A program made the position numbers and the translations under genes. Below are positions 1 to 12,550 of a stretch of 64,000 nt of DNA, piece after piece; the stretch's first letter is position 1; each line of letters starts with the position of its first letter. The notes beneath the pieces are model-generated. The model had not been told where the DNA came from. It did no database searches and saw nothing but the letters and a program-made list of their open reading frames with translations. Source of the stretch: Rhynochetos jubatus. Taxonomy: Eukaryota; Chordata; Aves; Eurypygiformes; Rhynochetidae. The DNA lies in assembly GCA_027574665.1 (NCBI GenBank), contig CM050650.1, positions 50,513,304 through 50,577,303 of the forward strand. The letters are read 5' to 3'.

Positions 1-570
1 CGTCAATGTATCTGATGAATACCTTTGTCCAGAAAATGTTACTTAGGTTGTGAGTTTGGGAACTGATGTTGACAATACAATCTTCTGTCTTGTTTAAAGT
101 GAGGCTAAGAAGAGTCTAACTAGAGTACAATACAATACACTGCAAATTACACTACTCTCCTTCAGATCAGAAGAAAATGTCCTTTATCATGAAACTAACC
201 TAAGTACTGCAAAACAAATATATTATTTACTTTCTAATTCTTAAAAGGGCTAAAAATAACATCTAAAAGGAACATGTGATTATATGAAATAATTTAGTTT
301 TTGTAAAAGCTGTTAGGAATAAAAAAACCCAAATGTCATTTCTTTTGTCTTGACTAGAGGTGAAAAGTTTGTGTTTCTAGAGAAACTGTACACTCCTGAA
401 AATATATAGCAGTATGTATTGAATTACTCTGTGTTTTAAATAACCTTCCCCTAGATTTTTCCTATGTTCTATTAGGTTTTGAAGTTGGAGCCGTCAGGAG
501 TGTGTATAAAGAAGTGGCTATACCACTTGTCCTAAGTGTCTGTCAACTGCTGTACAGGTGGATTAAATAC

Positions 571-599
571 GGGGTGGGGGAGGTGGGGAGGGGAAGGGG
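571..599 (+). repeat. G-rich tract with G-quadruplex pattern
   Basis: Five runs of four or five guanines separated by 1-4 bases (GGGG-T-GGGGG-AGGT-GGGG-A-GGGG-AA-GGGG) lie on the strand shared with the PRKN transcript. This satisfies the usual four-run quadruplex rule. Function is unknown. Confidence 0.7.
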
Positions 600-1857
600 T
601 ATATCTCATGGATGTCTACAGCTGCATGAAATGAGTTCTCACATGAGTAAAACTACCTATTAGCAGAGGGTGCCATCTGCATTCCACAATAAAGATTAGG
701 CCTGTTTGCTGTTTCCACTAGAACTTGCCTGTATGTTTGAAGCTGCTGAGCTGGTAGTTTCTTAGTTTAATATAGTTCGTCTATAAAGCCCTTTGAAAGC
801 ACCAGAGAGGCAGATGGTTAGACTTCAAAGTTGGGTCAGTGATCCTGGCTGTGTGTGCCATCTGGACAGAAGAGCAGGACGTGGGAGTGACCGGTTACAC
901 TGAGTGTATGGTCTATGCCGTTAACAGAAACCTTCAGTTTTCAAAGGGCTCGAGAACTTGACATGAAAACTGTCACAGCTAGTGAAATGAAAATGGAATT
1001 AAAAAAATGTTGAGGTGGAGCTGTGAGGACGAGCGAGGATGGGGGTGGTAGAGTGCCTGCACAGCCATGGCTACTGCAGGGCTCAGGAAAGGCCAACATG
1101 CCTCTGAGGCAACACGGGCAGGATGCACCTCCCACAGCTCTCTCCCAGCTCAGTCTGGTCTTTTTGTGTTACCTTCCTTACACTGAGTTTTTGACTGCTA
1201 ATCTGGAGTTCCAGGTTTCCTGTTACTGACACAGGAGCTGTCTTTACATTAGAAATCTGTGATGGTTTTGGGATGGCCTGCTGGAAACCCTTGGTCTGCC
1301 TCTCTCTGCTACTTTTGGAAATCCTGTCACATGGCCAAGGACACAATAATGGGAGTGAAGACTTTTTGAGACATAAAGATACATGATATTTTTAAGAAGC
1401 AGATTTCCGTCTTTTCTGACAGATTTATAGCTGCCTGTACTTAATTACAAATAGTACATCTTGACCGGGCTACCGCAGTGCTGTAGTGTCAATCCACTGG
1501 TAATACTGATAGGAAATGTATCTATCTCCAGGACTTAAGACACGGCCAGTATACCACTTTCCAAACATATGAAGAATATCACTGCCTCCATTTACTGTGA
1601 AGTACTGACTTGATCCATAAGGTAGTTTGCTATACAATCTCTTGGAATATTGCTTCTGTTTGAGCTGGTAGGAATACAGTAACTTTGATTGTATGGAAAA
1701 ATGCAGAATGTGTCTGAGGGAGAACCTCAGGATATTACAGTTTGAGGCAAAAATATTCCAGACAGAGCAATCCCCCATCAGAGCTCTGCGTAAGATGTGC
1801 CTTCCTTTATTTTTAGGTAAAGCAGGTTATTCGTCTTTATGCTTAACTTTACTTTCC

Positions 1858-1877
1858 ATCTATTTATTTATTTATTT
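1858..1877. repeat. (TTTA)n microsatellite
   Basis: About five tandem TTTA/ATTT units in the stretch ctatttatttatttattt, directly visible. Confidence 0.75.
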
Positions 1878-3239
1878 TTGCTATGTTCTGTTACTCTACT
1901 AGAGGAAACAATACTCTGGTGATTTATCACAGTTCCCTAAGAAAGGAACTGCAGGTCCCAAGTCCAGCAGGATGAGTGAAGAAGTTTGTACACAAACTAC
2001 TCTAGGCTATGACACTGACTGTGTGATTCGGGACTTAGAGCCAGAATTGCAAACACCAGAAGGTTGACGACAAATACCGGAGAGCCAGGATGCAGCTGGC
2101 TGTGAATGGCAAGAAGTGCCAGGTGTGGCCTAGGCTTATGTGTCCATGCATGCCCTAGTAGCTCACTGCTGACAGATACGTTAAAACCAGGAAATATTTG
2201 CCAGCTTCAGCAATATACAATGTCAATAATCCTAGCACCTTTTCTGACTGTAAGACTCATTTCTTTGTGCCTCAGAGAACAAATGAACTCCATTCAGTTT
2301 TCCTATAATCTTTAAAATAACAGTCAAATACAGATAACTGCACACCATCATTCACTAGGTTTTAGTCCAATCTGAGTAAGAAAGCTATAGTATAGCTGTG
2401 CAGATCATGCTTTGCAATGGTGTTCAGTGTCTGATGGAACCAGTACAGTGTATGCACTTTTCTTGGCAGGGTCTAGATAGAATATCAAAGAAAATTTCAG
2501 ATGTGCTCTGTTTGATCTTGTCCATTTTCTTATAACATTATGATAACATTTCTCATCGTGATGAAAAACTTGATTCTTCCATTGATAACATCTGCATTTA
2601 TGTAATGCACCTTATGTTTACCTTTGGTTTTAGTGGGTGACCTATGAGAAGAATATATTATTAAAGTACTTTGGACAGTTGAAAGTGTTTTAGTAATTCT
2701 GGTGTTAAAAATAGTTGTTAAACTCAAACATTTTCAGAACAACTAAGTGCTTTCATTTCACCACATCACACTTTTGTGCAGCCAACAGCCAATGTTGCAG
2801 TGTGCTTGGAAGGATGAACCGGGGATTTTATTTATGCAGAGTTTATCAGTAATGGATGTTTTTATATTCTCTTTATTGCTACATCAACAACATCTGAAAA
2901 TGTTATTTTCTAAAAGCATATCTCTTGGATGGAAGTTTCCTTTCCCTCTATCCACTCTTTTTTTTGTTCTGATTACTGACCAGTTTCTGAGTACTAGTAA
3001 GGGAATATAAGATTCTCCTCTTTGGTTCTCATTTGAATGTATGTATTTACACAAAGCAGTATATGTGTTTCTGTTACACATGAATATGAACCTTTCTATG
3101 AATATTTGAATAAAAAACTCCTTAGCTGGATGCATTATCAGTAAGTTTCCATCACCAGGAGTCTCTTTTTTTCCCAAAGGAGACCCAGACAGTGTGATTA
3201 CTCATCACCTGAGCATTTTCTGCTCCAAAGTAAGAATCA

Positions 3240-3570
3240 AGAGATCATGAATCATAAAAAAGCAGAGCTGAAAGAGACTTCAAAATGTCGTCTAATTCCC
3301 TTTCCCCTGCTCGCTCTCTCTTCAGTTAACTCTACAAATGTGCTTCTTCATTGATGTTTCTTTAATCTCTCTATTGGGATTCCACAATCACCTGAAGTTA
3401 TCTATTCCACCAGTCTTCCTCTACACTTGCCATTTCTGGTACTTTTCCCAAATGTCTAACCTGAATCTTTCTTGTTGCAATTAAGCTCCTTTACACTTTG
3501 TCTTAATCCCATGGATATGGAGAACAGGTTAGTCCTGTCTCTTTGCAACAGCCTTTCACAAACAGCCAAA
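3240..3570 (-). mobile_element. Old CR1-type LINE 3' end, minus strand
   Basis: The left end (aatcataaaaaagcagagct, then a block like ctgaaagagacttcaaaatg) is the complement of the CR1 3' tail. Further right are motifs matching the complement of the CR1 end of ORF2, such as ggattccacaatcacct, ccaaatgtctaacctgaat and cttgttgcaattaagctcc. Similarity fades after about 3570. The copy is heavily diverged, 5'-truncated and non-coding. The 125-codon plus-strand frame at 3472-3849 partly overlaps it and is not a gene. Family assignment is by recall of avian and reptilian CR1 consensus. Confidence 0.72.
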
Positions 3571-6500
3571 CTCTGTACTGGGCTCTCCAGTGAACAGAGG
3601 CTCAAGGGCAGTACTTTCTTGTCTTTGCTTTCTTCTGTAAAGCACATCTTCCCTGAGAGGCAAAGGAATGGATTCCTCAAAGGCAAGATCTTACAGTCTA
3701 GTTTACTGGTATCGAGACATACTCCATCTCCTGCTGAAAAAAGGAACAATCCACTATCACTTCATTTTTCCAATTTTCCAGGTCAAGACCTCACTGCCTT
3801 AGATAGTTTTCTTACTGTCACTCTCACTCACCATAAAATCTATGGCTAAGAATGATGGTTTAAAAATTAAGATGCTGACTGAGGTACTGGGATGCCCAGA
3901 TTTAGTTCTTTGCTTATATGGCTTTGGGTAAACCATGCTGCCCTGAACTCAGGAAGAGATGTAGATTCTTAAGGTTTGTTTAAGAAAATATTTGAGTGCT
4001 TGATTTAAAAAGAATAAGTAGTGAAAACCCTCAGTATCAATGACACCTAGCTTTTTGCTGTTAAACGTTCATGGATACCAGCATTGTTGCTTCTGCACAG
4101 GCTCAGTTGGGCTGCTCCTTTGGAGCTCTGGGAAGTGCTTTTGTAACTTTTTCTTCCCAAACTTTTTTGAATTCATGGACTGGTAGATGGCCCCTGTCTG
4201 TGTCATCTGAAAAAAACCAGTCTAATAAACACGCTCTGAGTACATCTTGTCAGGGAGTGCAAGGACAGGTTTCTCCCCAAGGCAAGGACGATGGGAGCTG
4301 GGCATGATAACATGGCAGGTAGAGGCTGCAGCCTCACCAGCAAGGGAGCAGTGCCATGGTACCCAAACAGGAAGGGTAGAGCAGGTTCAGTGAGAGTATC
4401 CAGGACTCAACCAGCAGGATAGATCACCAGAGAATTCCATAATGATGAGGAAAGTGCAAGGTCAAGCCAGAAATATGAGTCAGTGGGCCAAAGTGAGGGT
4501 CCAGATCTAGGGGGTGCATGGGTAGGCTTGCCTGCGCCACTGTGGAGGCTCAGGCGGGGGCTGGAGCTGAGAGCTTCAGCCTAAGAGCAGCTTGCAGAAG
4601 AACTGTGGAGCCCTGCTGAGTCTTTTTAGCATAGCTGCTTGGAGGATTTTCTGCTGAAGCTGCTTCTAGCATTTTCTTGAGGAACTCCAGGGCAGCAGAG
4701 GGTTCTGCAATGGCACTCTTTTACCAGTGGTCTGGCCATGTGCACAGAGGGCTATGCTGCAGGATGTGGGGAGTGCGCTCCAGGCTCTGACAATCTGTCG
4801 TAATTTGGTGGTGTGGAGTTCCGCACATAATACAGTATTTTGCATTCAAAGAAGTGGCAAAGCCTAAAGAGATCATGGTGGCTATGTTTTACAGTATTTA
4901 TACATTTTTTTTTTCCTAGACAGAGAGTTCACTTTGAGACTGAATGGTATATCTAGAATGTCTTCCATCTCTAAATTCCTACAGTTTTAAAATCTGCTAA
5001 TTTCTGCCTAAATTTTAGAAGGGAGGGAGGGGGGGATGAGATCCTACAGTGGTGGATACTGTACTAACACGTGGTCTATGTGCTTAGTCTATGACGGAAG
5101 TCATCATGTCTAATTTCCAGTGTGGACATTCCAAGGGTTGTCTTTCACAGAGTTGCATTTCTCTCTCTGAAAGAGTGAGTCTTTAGGAATGGTATTCCCA
5201 AGGATGGTGACTGGCTTTTAAAATTCCAGTTTCTTCCTGCTTCCAAAACAGAATGACTTCACAGGTCTGACTGCTGGGCAAAGAGCATCTGTATGTATTT
5301 GAGACGAAAGTTTGGCCTTATTGATCTGCAGACGCTGCTTTTGTTAAGTGTAGGACTGAGTCCAAGAAGATTAGAAGGAACTCTGTTCTGTGAATATCCA
5401 AAATTTACTGAGCTGCCAGTTTTAGCATCTGAGTGTATAAATATTCATGCTACTGTGCCAGAGCTCACATCACAACTGGTAGTGGTGCTGCATGGTGCAA
5501 AACAGTTTAATGCTGATAATGTGGATATGTTGCTCAAATCCTGAAACACAGGGCGGTTTATGGGTTGATCTGTGAACTCTGAAAGTAGTGCTTTAGGACA
5601 TGAATCTGTCCTAAGGATAGTTACATGAGTCCTGATGAGGAAGCATGGAGCAATACGGTAGTGCACTATAGTCATTTGGTCATTTTTCGTCTCTGAATAT
5701 GGGATGAAATTTTGACTTAACTACTTTGCCTCAATTCCTTAGAAAACGATAGAAGACTAAAGAAAAGTTTCCAGAAGAAACTTTATGTAGCCCTGGTAAT
5801 ATTTTTTGTGGGGCAAGGTTGTGATATTTTTTTACATGCCCGTTCTGGTTTTGCAGGGAGTGGGGAAGCAGGCATTACCCTTTTCCTATATCACATGTGC
5901 TATTTTTACCTGTATTTTACAATAAATATAGTAAAAAAATATTGTAAGGGGTTTAAAATTAAAAAATTGTACTTTACCTCTGCAAATATTAGAGATAACT
6001 CAAGTCTCAGGCATACAAATTATGTGTATTTGTCCCATTAACTACATTATTCTCAATGCAGTTTGTAGAAATTTTAATTATACTAGTGGCACACAAATAT
6101 ACTCAAAAGAACATAGATAATTACAGATCATCTCTTATGGTTATGTGTTTTCCATTCTATGTAATTCACACACAATGAACTCACACTGTGCACACTCTGT
6201 ATGTAATCAATACCTGGCCTAAACAACCCTATAGTCAGAAAAACCCTAATCTACAGAAAAAAAGAGTTTGAGATGAGGAAAGTGTGTTCAAACTTGCATA
6301 AAGTTCTTTGTAATGCTTTCTTTATGAGTGGCAATTTGAAGGTTGATTCAGGTCAAGTGAACAGCATGCCCCAGATAAAATTTTCCTGAACAAAGCCTGT
6401 GTGGCTAAGCAAAGCTTGCAGTGACCCTGGCTGTTACACGGGCAGTATTTTCTGCAGAAAGCAGTGTTACTGGGCACAGACTGTGATTTATTTCTAACTT

Positions 6501-6769
6501 CAGGCATACAGGCTAGAGGATTGTTTTTTCACCTTCAGAAAACTTTCCACAATATCCCTTCCTGTTTCTCAGTGATCCACTACCGCATAGATAGTGATGC
6601 ATTACACCGTCTGGCCCTGATGCTCAGGTCCATTTCAGAAAAGGGCTATGATTTAGTAAGAAAGGCAGGTGCTCTGCTTTCTTAGAACAGATTATGTCTG
6701 CTTTCTTAGGAATTATAGCAAAATAGAATAGCCTCATTGCAGGGAACAACTGCTGAACACATGCTTTAA
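3571..6769. other. Intron 1 segment, no gene recognised
   Basis: No protein family is recognisable in any frame. About 4240-4800 is noticeably richer in G+C than its flanks and could be an unrecognised repeat. A G-run cluster sits at 5020-5036. The remainder is ordinary AT-rich intron. Confidence 0.55.
5020..5036 (+). repeat. Short G-run cluster
   Basis: GGG-A-GGG-A followed by a run of seven G. Splitting the last run gives four G-tracts, the minimum pattern for an intramolecular quadruplex. Confidence 0.55.
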
Positions 6770-7215
6770 ATCGAATCAGGATTGAAGAGGTTTATTGATT
6801 TATTAACAACATGTAATTAACTGGCAGTCAGTGAACTATACTTGCAGGATCAATGTCAGTAATACAACAGATAAACCACAATATGAGACACCTAGAAACT
6901 GTAAACATATTGTTACAAGTGCAGAGTACTTTACAACAGATAAACCACAATATAAGACACCTAGAAACTAAACATATTGTTACAAGCACAGAGTACTTGT
7001 TCCAGGAAGTTCTCACCTCACCACACACAGACCCTTCAAACAGCCGGATGCGTGCAACCCGCTGGCCCTGCCAGTGTGGGTTACAAGCTCCCCCTTTCTT
7101 GTGAGTGCCACCTGCTGTATTTACATACACCCTCTGTGGGCCCACACTGCTCCCCACGACCCGCTAATCAACATGCTGGCGGGAAACCCCTCCAGAGTCC
7201 ATGCTTGTTCCTATA
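6770..7215 (-). other. Possible decayed retroelement (LTR-like) relic
   Basis: Compositionally distinct from its flanks, moderately GC-rich over 7015-7200, and carrying a 69-bp tandem duplication. Read on the minus strand it ends with two AATAAA-type signals near 6790-6805, and a TATA-like tract lies near 7210-7225. That combination resembles an LTR, but there are no clear TG...CA ends or target-site duplication, and I cannot assign a family. The open frames (60-109 codons, both strands) match nothing known. Confidence 0.3.
6863..6998. repeat. 69-bp imperfect tandem duplication
   Basis: Copy 1 is at 6863-6931 and copy 2 at 6932-6998. Both run from tacaacagataaaccacaat to gcagagtactt or cacagagtactt. 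Copy 2 lacks two bases (gt) after the caccta gaaact block and has a few substitutions, so the duplication is not recent. Confidence 0.9.
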
Positions 7216-10200
7216 AATATAGTACTGGCAAATATGGATTGAAAAATATACAATAATCATTCGCAAATTCCAATACTGGCCTCTTGGCTATGAAACATAG
7301 TATTTCCTACTATGGCTTTCTTTATACACCTTCCCAATACATCTCCAGCCTGATGTATGTTTTATTTAATGAGCTTTTGGATTTTGGACTTTTCGAATTC
7401 TGAAGGCAGATTTTTCTCCCCCATAGTATGTATCTAGTTGTAGATTGTATCTACAAGACTAGATCCCATGGACTCTAACTAACCCATCATGGTAATGGAT
7501 ATAATTATTGTGGCTTTTTTTTTTAAACCTGCAGCAAACTGTGCTCATTGAGCTTTGTCTCACATTATTCGTCTGCATTAGTAGACAATTCTACATCATC
7601 AGGGGTGGGGAAAGAAAAATGTGTAATCATTTTTTTCAAATTTGGATAGAGAGACCTTTCATATGTTTACTATTATTTTTGTATAATTTCTTAAATATTA
7701 AATTAGTATATTAAGGTTGGATGCTATAGTCTTTTTTTTCTTGAAAGAAAATTGTACTCTTTTCCAAATGAGACCGGCTGGCATAGACAGTCTTGGATTT
7801 TCCATTTTCCTCTTCTATGTTCTGTTGTCTTTAGATTATGAACTCTTTATGGCAGAGACTGTCTATTTCCTTTATTTTTATACAGTGCTTTAAATAATGG
7901 GGATCCAGGCCTAACTGGAAGCATCTAGGGAAAGTTCCATTCTTGAAGGGTTATGTAATTTATGACATACTATTTTCGTATCTGAAAATGGTAGGGTTTG
8001 AGATAAGCAGAATTAATACAAATCATTTGCTTAATAAAGGCAAGAGAAATATATTTCCAAGGATATCTTACCTTCATGACTATGGATTTGAAAAATGAAT
8101 AATAGATGTAAGGTAGGCCCTTTTTATTGTCTACCTAATACCTCCAACATAAAACTGTAATTGAGCATAATAACATAAATTCTCCTAGCACAAAACATTT
8201 CTTATTAAGATAAACCTGTCAGTATGATGATACAAGCAATAACCTTGGATGGCAAGAATGTGGGCTAGAAATCTTTATAAGTAATCTCACAAAAGTCCTC
8301 CCTTATTGACTTATATTTTAAGAATCAGTTGCTTCAGATTTTCATTGGATTGAAAAAACGGTTGAGAGAGCCGGAATAAAATGTATATAAAATACTGATA
8401 TACTCATTTCTGCTTTCTCAAAACTTCAGTCATGCAGTTTTAGCACAGAAATAACTAGTATGATTTGGTCTATATTTTTTCATAGCATTCGTGCATCCAA
8501 GTGCACCTGAAAAGAAGCAAGAAAAAAAAGAAATACTGCTAAGTTCAATTGCAGATTTACTTCTGAAATTCTACATTTGTAAATACAGAACTATTTACTG
8601 TCTCTGCAATCTGAATTGTAATTTATAATTTAGGATATTAACATCATAAATTATAAAGTAAATATCTGCTGCCACCCTCATATATCCATCGTTCATTTTT
8701 CTCAGTGAAACCAGAGCTGTTTCACCTTTTTAATATATCCTGTATTACAGATAGATAAGGGGAATAATGTGCATAGTAAGGCTATTTGTTAAAAAAAGGT
8801 GGATTCAAGGTCTGTTGCTCCTGGTGCTTGAAATTCTACATGACAGTCCAATAAGTCCTTCTCAGTGTCATACAGAAATAATTTGATAGGTCTGTGCATG
8901 CAGTATTCTACAAGTGTAAAGCAGGTTTTCCAAACATCACTATTTCACTTTTGTACTGAAAACACGTGGCACATTTAATCAAAAAATAATGCTTGAAACT
9001 TGCCTCAGAAATTATGTTGCAAAAACACTATTAGAAAATATGTTTCCCCCTCTAAGAAGTTTGAATTTCCCTCTTGTGTAAAATAGTAGACTTTATTTAA
9101 GAAAATAGGAACCTCTGTCTGTATGTACAGTTTTCCACAAACGTAGGCACAGAGCAAACATCAGGACATTCCTCTGCTCATTTTGCTTGTTTAACCTGAC
9201 AGTGGCTGTGAGCAAACAAATGGGGTACCATGGGAAAATCCTGCAACCCACTGAAAAAAAAAGGCATTGCTATGTGATGCAATTCTGAATCAAAGCAAAA
9301 GTGCCACAGTCTGGGAAATTGTCTTCCACTTCTAATCCCTGGTATGGTTTTCTTTATTGTGATTTAGTAGTTTTTGTGTGAAGTTGCCCTGCGTCAGTTG
9401 CCTCTAGTTTTTAATCCGAGTTCTCTGACTTGAAGCCATGTAGCCGTGGCCATTACGTTCCAGTGCTTTCCCTGCTGCAGCTTTTATGGCTTGTCTCAAT
9501 ACAGTGAATTCATATATACGGAATTAATTAGTGTGAGGGTATCAATAGTTTAATTCCCCATCCAGCAATTCAATGCTAGTAGCAATTTAAATCTAGGAAG
9601 GAAAAAATACTGTTACTTTGTAGGGAAGGACTTGTAATAGGTGGTGAATGAATAATTAGACTGCAGGTTGTTCTGAATAGCAACTCTTCCTTACATTTGT
9701 GTTTGTTTAATGTTAGACACAACAGGTCCCAGGTCATGCAACAAAATTAATGGAGTTCAACTAAAATCCTTTTAAACTCTGTATCTATTAAAGTCAGTGG
9801 TCATTTTGGTGCAGATGGCAGTGATGACAAGAATAAATCCCCACTTTTAAGCACAAGCCACTAAGGATTATGAAAGTTTCTACAAAAAGTGTTCATTGTT
9901 TTCTTTGAATAAACAATCAAAGTAAAGAGAAACAAAATTCTGACAGGATAGATGGTCACAAAGATAATAGTACCAAAGTTTCTCACAGTCTCGCAGCATC
10001 ATTTACTGCATTTTTCTTAAATGGAAATGACCTTTCCAAATCCAGTTAAAAATAAAAGAAAGACTTGCCCTAGATTTTTCTACCGGTGTGTCACTGAATG
10101 TTTACATTATAAGCTGAAAATAGTTTGCTAAGTAGTCAGAATTTAAGAGCAATTTAGATTAAACGTCTTCATGCTCATTTGCGCAATGCCTCTGGTATTT

Positions 10201-11819
10201 TAGCAGTATAAAAAGATTTTCCTGGCTTCAAACCATTGGATCAGGGTGATTTTGACATCCTTAATCTCTCTTTAAGAGCATTAGATTTTTTATTATTATT
10301 ATTTAAAAAATCTGAGTGGTAAAAGGTAGAAGGAAGTAATTTTCTAGAAATGGAGCTTCTTAAAAAGTTATGTCAGCAAACACTATGGAAAAAAGGAATT
10401 ACTGAATTCTAAGCTAATGGTGCCAAAGATAGTAGAGACACAGTTTGCCAGGTCTACGGGTATGATTTTGAATAAAATGTGTAGCCCTGAGCTGACTAGT
10501 CCACGTGCTCACGTATGTGCGAGGAATTTAGCCTCAAGTTAAGAGTCCTCATTTCAAGGAGGGATGATTCCAGAAGAAATGGTCTTTAGGGATCTGCAGT
10601 AAAAAGTAACGCAAGGTCATATGTCCATGAAACAAAGGTTGTGCCACTTTTACAGGATGGTCATTTGGAAAACAAAGAACCTAAGGGTGAGAAAGGACGC
10701 TGTTGTGTCGAACATGAGCTGCAGTGTGATGTGGTGGCTAACAGAGCAGATTTAATTCCTGTACACAAGCAGAGGATCATCAGTTGCAATTGCACCTATA
10801 TGTGACATTTATGGGAGCTTCGTTAGGAGGCCGTGTTCATTTCTGCTGTTTATATTTTGAGAAGGATGTTGATAATTCAGAAGGAACTTCAAGAGCAATA
10901 TCCCATCTGGGAAAACTGTCCTGTGGTGGTAGGCTAAAGACAGCAAATCACATTTTTTTGTCAAAAAGTCACTTGATCGCAGTCTGTAAATACTAACATG
11001 AAAATGAGTTACCTTATTATAGAGGAGTTTAAAATCTAACAGGCATACAAGATGGAATGTGTGGAGACTAAGACTAAACAGATACAAGCTAGGCAACGTT
11101 AGGCTAAAACTAAGATGCGTATTTCTACAGGGAGGTAAACAAACCACTTTTGTAGATTATTTAGAGATAGGATGAAGATGAATTCTCAACTACATAGAAA
11201 TTGGCTGTCTTTCTGTTACAATGTATTATGTCTCAATCTAAAGTTATTAGGAGTGTACAGATATAATTTGGTAATACTGTATTGCTTATGTTACGCAAAA
11301 GGAGGCAACACACAAGTAATACTTTCAAGCCTTAAATCTGTAGGTAAAACTTTGGCAGCATGGACACACAGAGAGGCCAGGATTTTACCTATGCATCAGT
11401 GAGAAAAAATTCCATGATAGGCCCATGAGAAAATCAAGATACTGTCTGAGGGTGTGTCGGTCCTACCACTGAGTGCTACATGGATATATCCATGTTGCTG
11501 CCATATCAGAAGTAGCAGAGGTAACTACACCTGAGAAGATTGAACCACCCCATGTGAGTAGCCTCCAAATGAACCAGTTAGGACTTTCCCTCATGTTGTG
11601 CAACATGTATATGTCTTTAAATGTGATGCAAGTAAAAATATCATATTTAACACATAATATTATGCAGACACTAAAATGACATGATGATGACATTTCCATC
11701 TATACTGGGATGGTTCATTGGATACATTTTAGGATCTCATTGTCATTCTGTGATTAATTGCTGCATGAGTTTTGGTTGTACTTGCATAATAAGCCACCAG
11801 TTTATAGCAGAATCCTCTA
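7216..11819. other. Intron 1 segment, no gene or repeat recognised
   Basis: AT-rich single-copy-looking DNA. No coding similarity; the largest frame is 112 codons on the minus strand (10809-11147), with low-complexity Leu/Ser-rich composition and no family. An 18-bp perfect palindrome lies at 11479-11496. Confidence 0.55.
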
Positions 11820-12550
11820 CTATTCCTTAAATATTGTTAAATTTTATCTTCTGTCCTGTCAAATTTCTAGATCATCCAGCTCTTCCTTAATCCTGTGCTG
11901 TACTGATGATGCCTTCCAGCTTTGAAAAGTACAAATTAACAAATTTAAATATCTATAAAGTCAAAGTCAAAGGATTAAGAGTTATTAATCCCAAAACCAA
12001 TCCTTATGGAACTCTAACAATAAAATTATTCTGGCATAACTCATTGCTTCCTCCTTTTTAGCTTTTAAGATCTTACATTAGAGAGAGTAATACAAGTTCT
12101 ACACTTTCACTGCCATGTGTTAGCTCCACTGAATGCCAGACCAATTAAATCTTCACTTTCCAATCTTAAAAGAAAAAAAACCCAAACAAATAAAACCTGT
12201 TTCATAGAAAGATACATATTTAGCTTGGCACAGAGATTTACAACTTTGTAAACTTATATTGCCTTTTATCTCATTTTTCATTTACCTTTATGGGTTTAAT
12301 TACACTTCCCTTTAAAAGTTCTTCTAAAGCCTTTTAGCTATTAAGGTAAGATTAATGAGCCTGTAATGGCCAAGATCACTTTTATTAGTTTCTTAAATAT
12401 ACACATGGCACTTGCTACTCTCCAGTTATATGTTGTTTCCCTGGTTTTGTTAGATTTATTAGCAATACTTTTTCTTGGGTTTATGTTTTCATGTTCTAGT
12501 TTTTCAGAAATTGGAGATGACCTAGTCATACTGGGATATTAAACTCTCTG
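11820..12550 (-). mobile_element. Ancient CR1/L3-like LINE ORF2 remnant, minus strand
   Basis: Blocks in this stretch run in the same order as the complement of an old amniote CR1-clade ORF2. In order they are agatcatccagctcttcctt (the linker after the FADD-type active site), accaatccttatggaactc (complement of the PQGS-type motif), a block near 12345-12370 (gattaatgagcctgtaatggcc) and a tail about 12410-12430 that recalls the RT thumb-to-palm text. The element carries many indels and stops and is not coding. Identification is by remembered consensus, so exact ends are uncertain. Confidence 0.5.

Larger units (their letters stand above)
1..3239. other. Intron 1 segment, no gene recognised
   Basis: AT-rich intronic DNA. 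The open frames (up to 102 codons) overlap on both strands and show no protein family. Visible structure is limited to the G-rich tract at 571-599 and a TTTA microsatellite at 1858-1877. Splice-like motifs occur only at chance level. Confidence 0.6.

Noticed and set aside
3472..3849. 125-codon plus-strand frame
   Set aside because: Partly overlaps an old antisense CR1 and is opposed by a 97-codon minus-strand frame; no domain.
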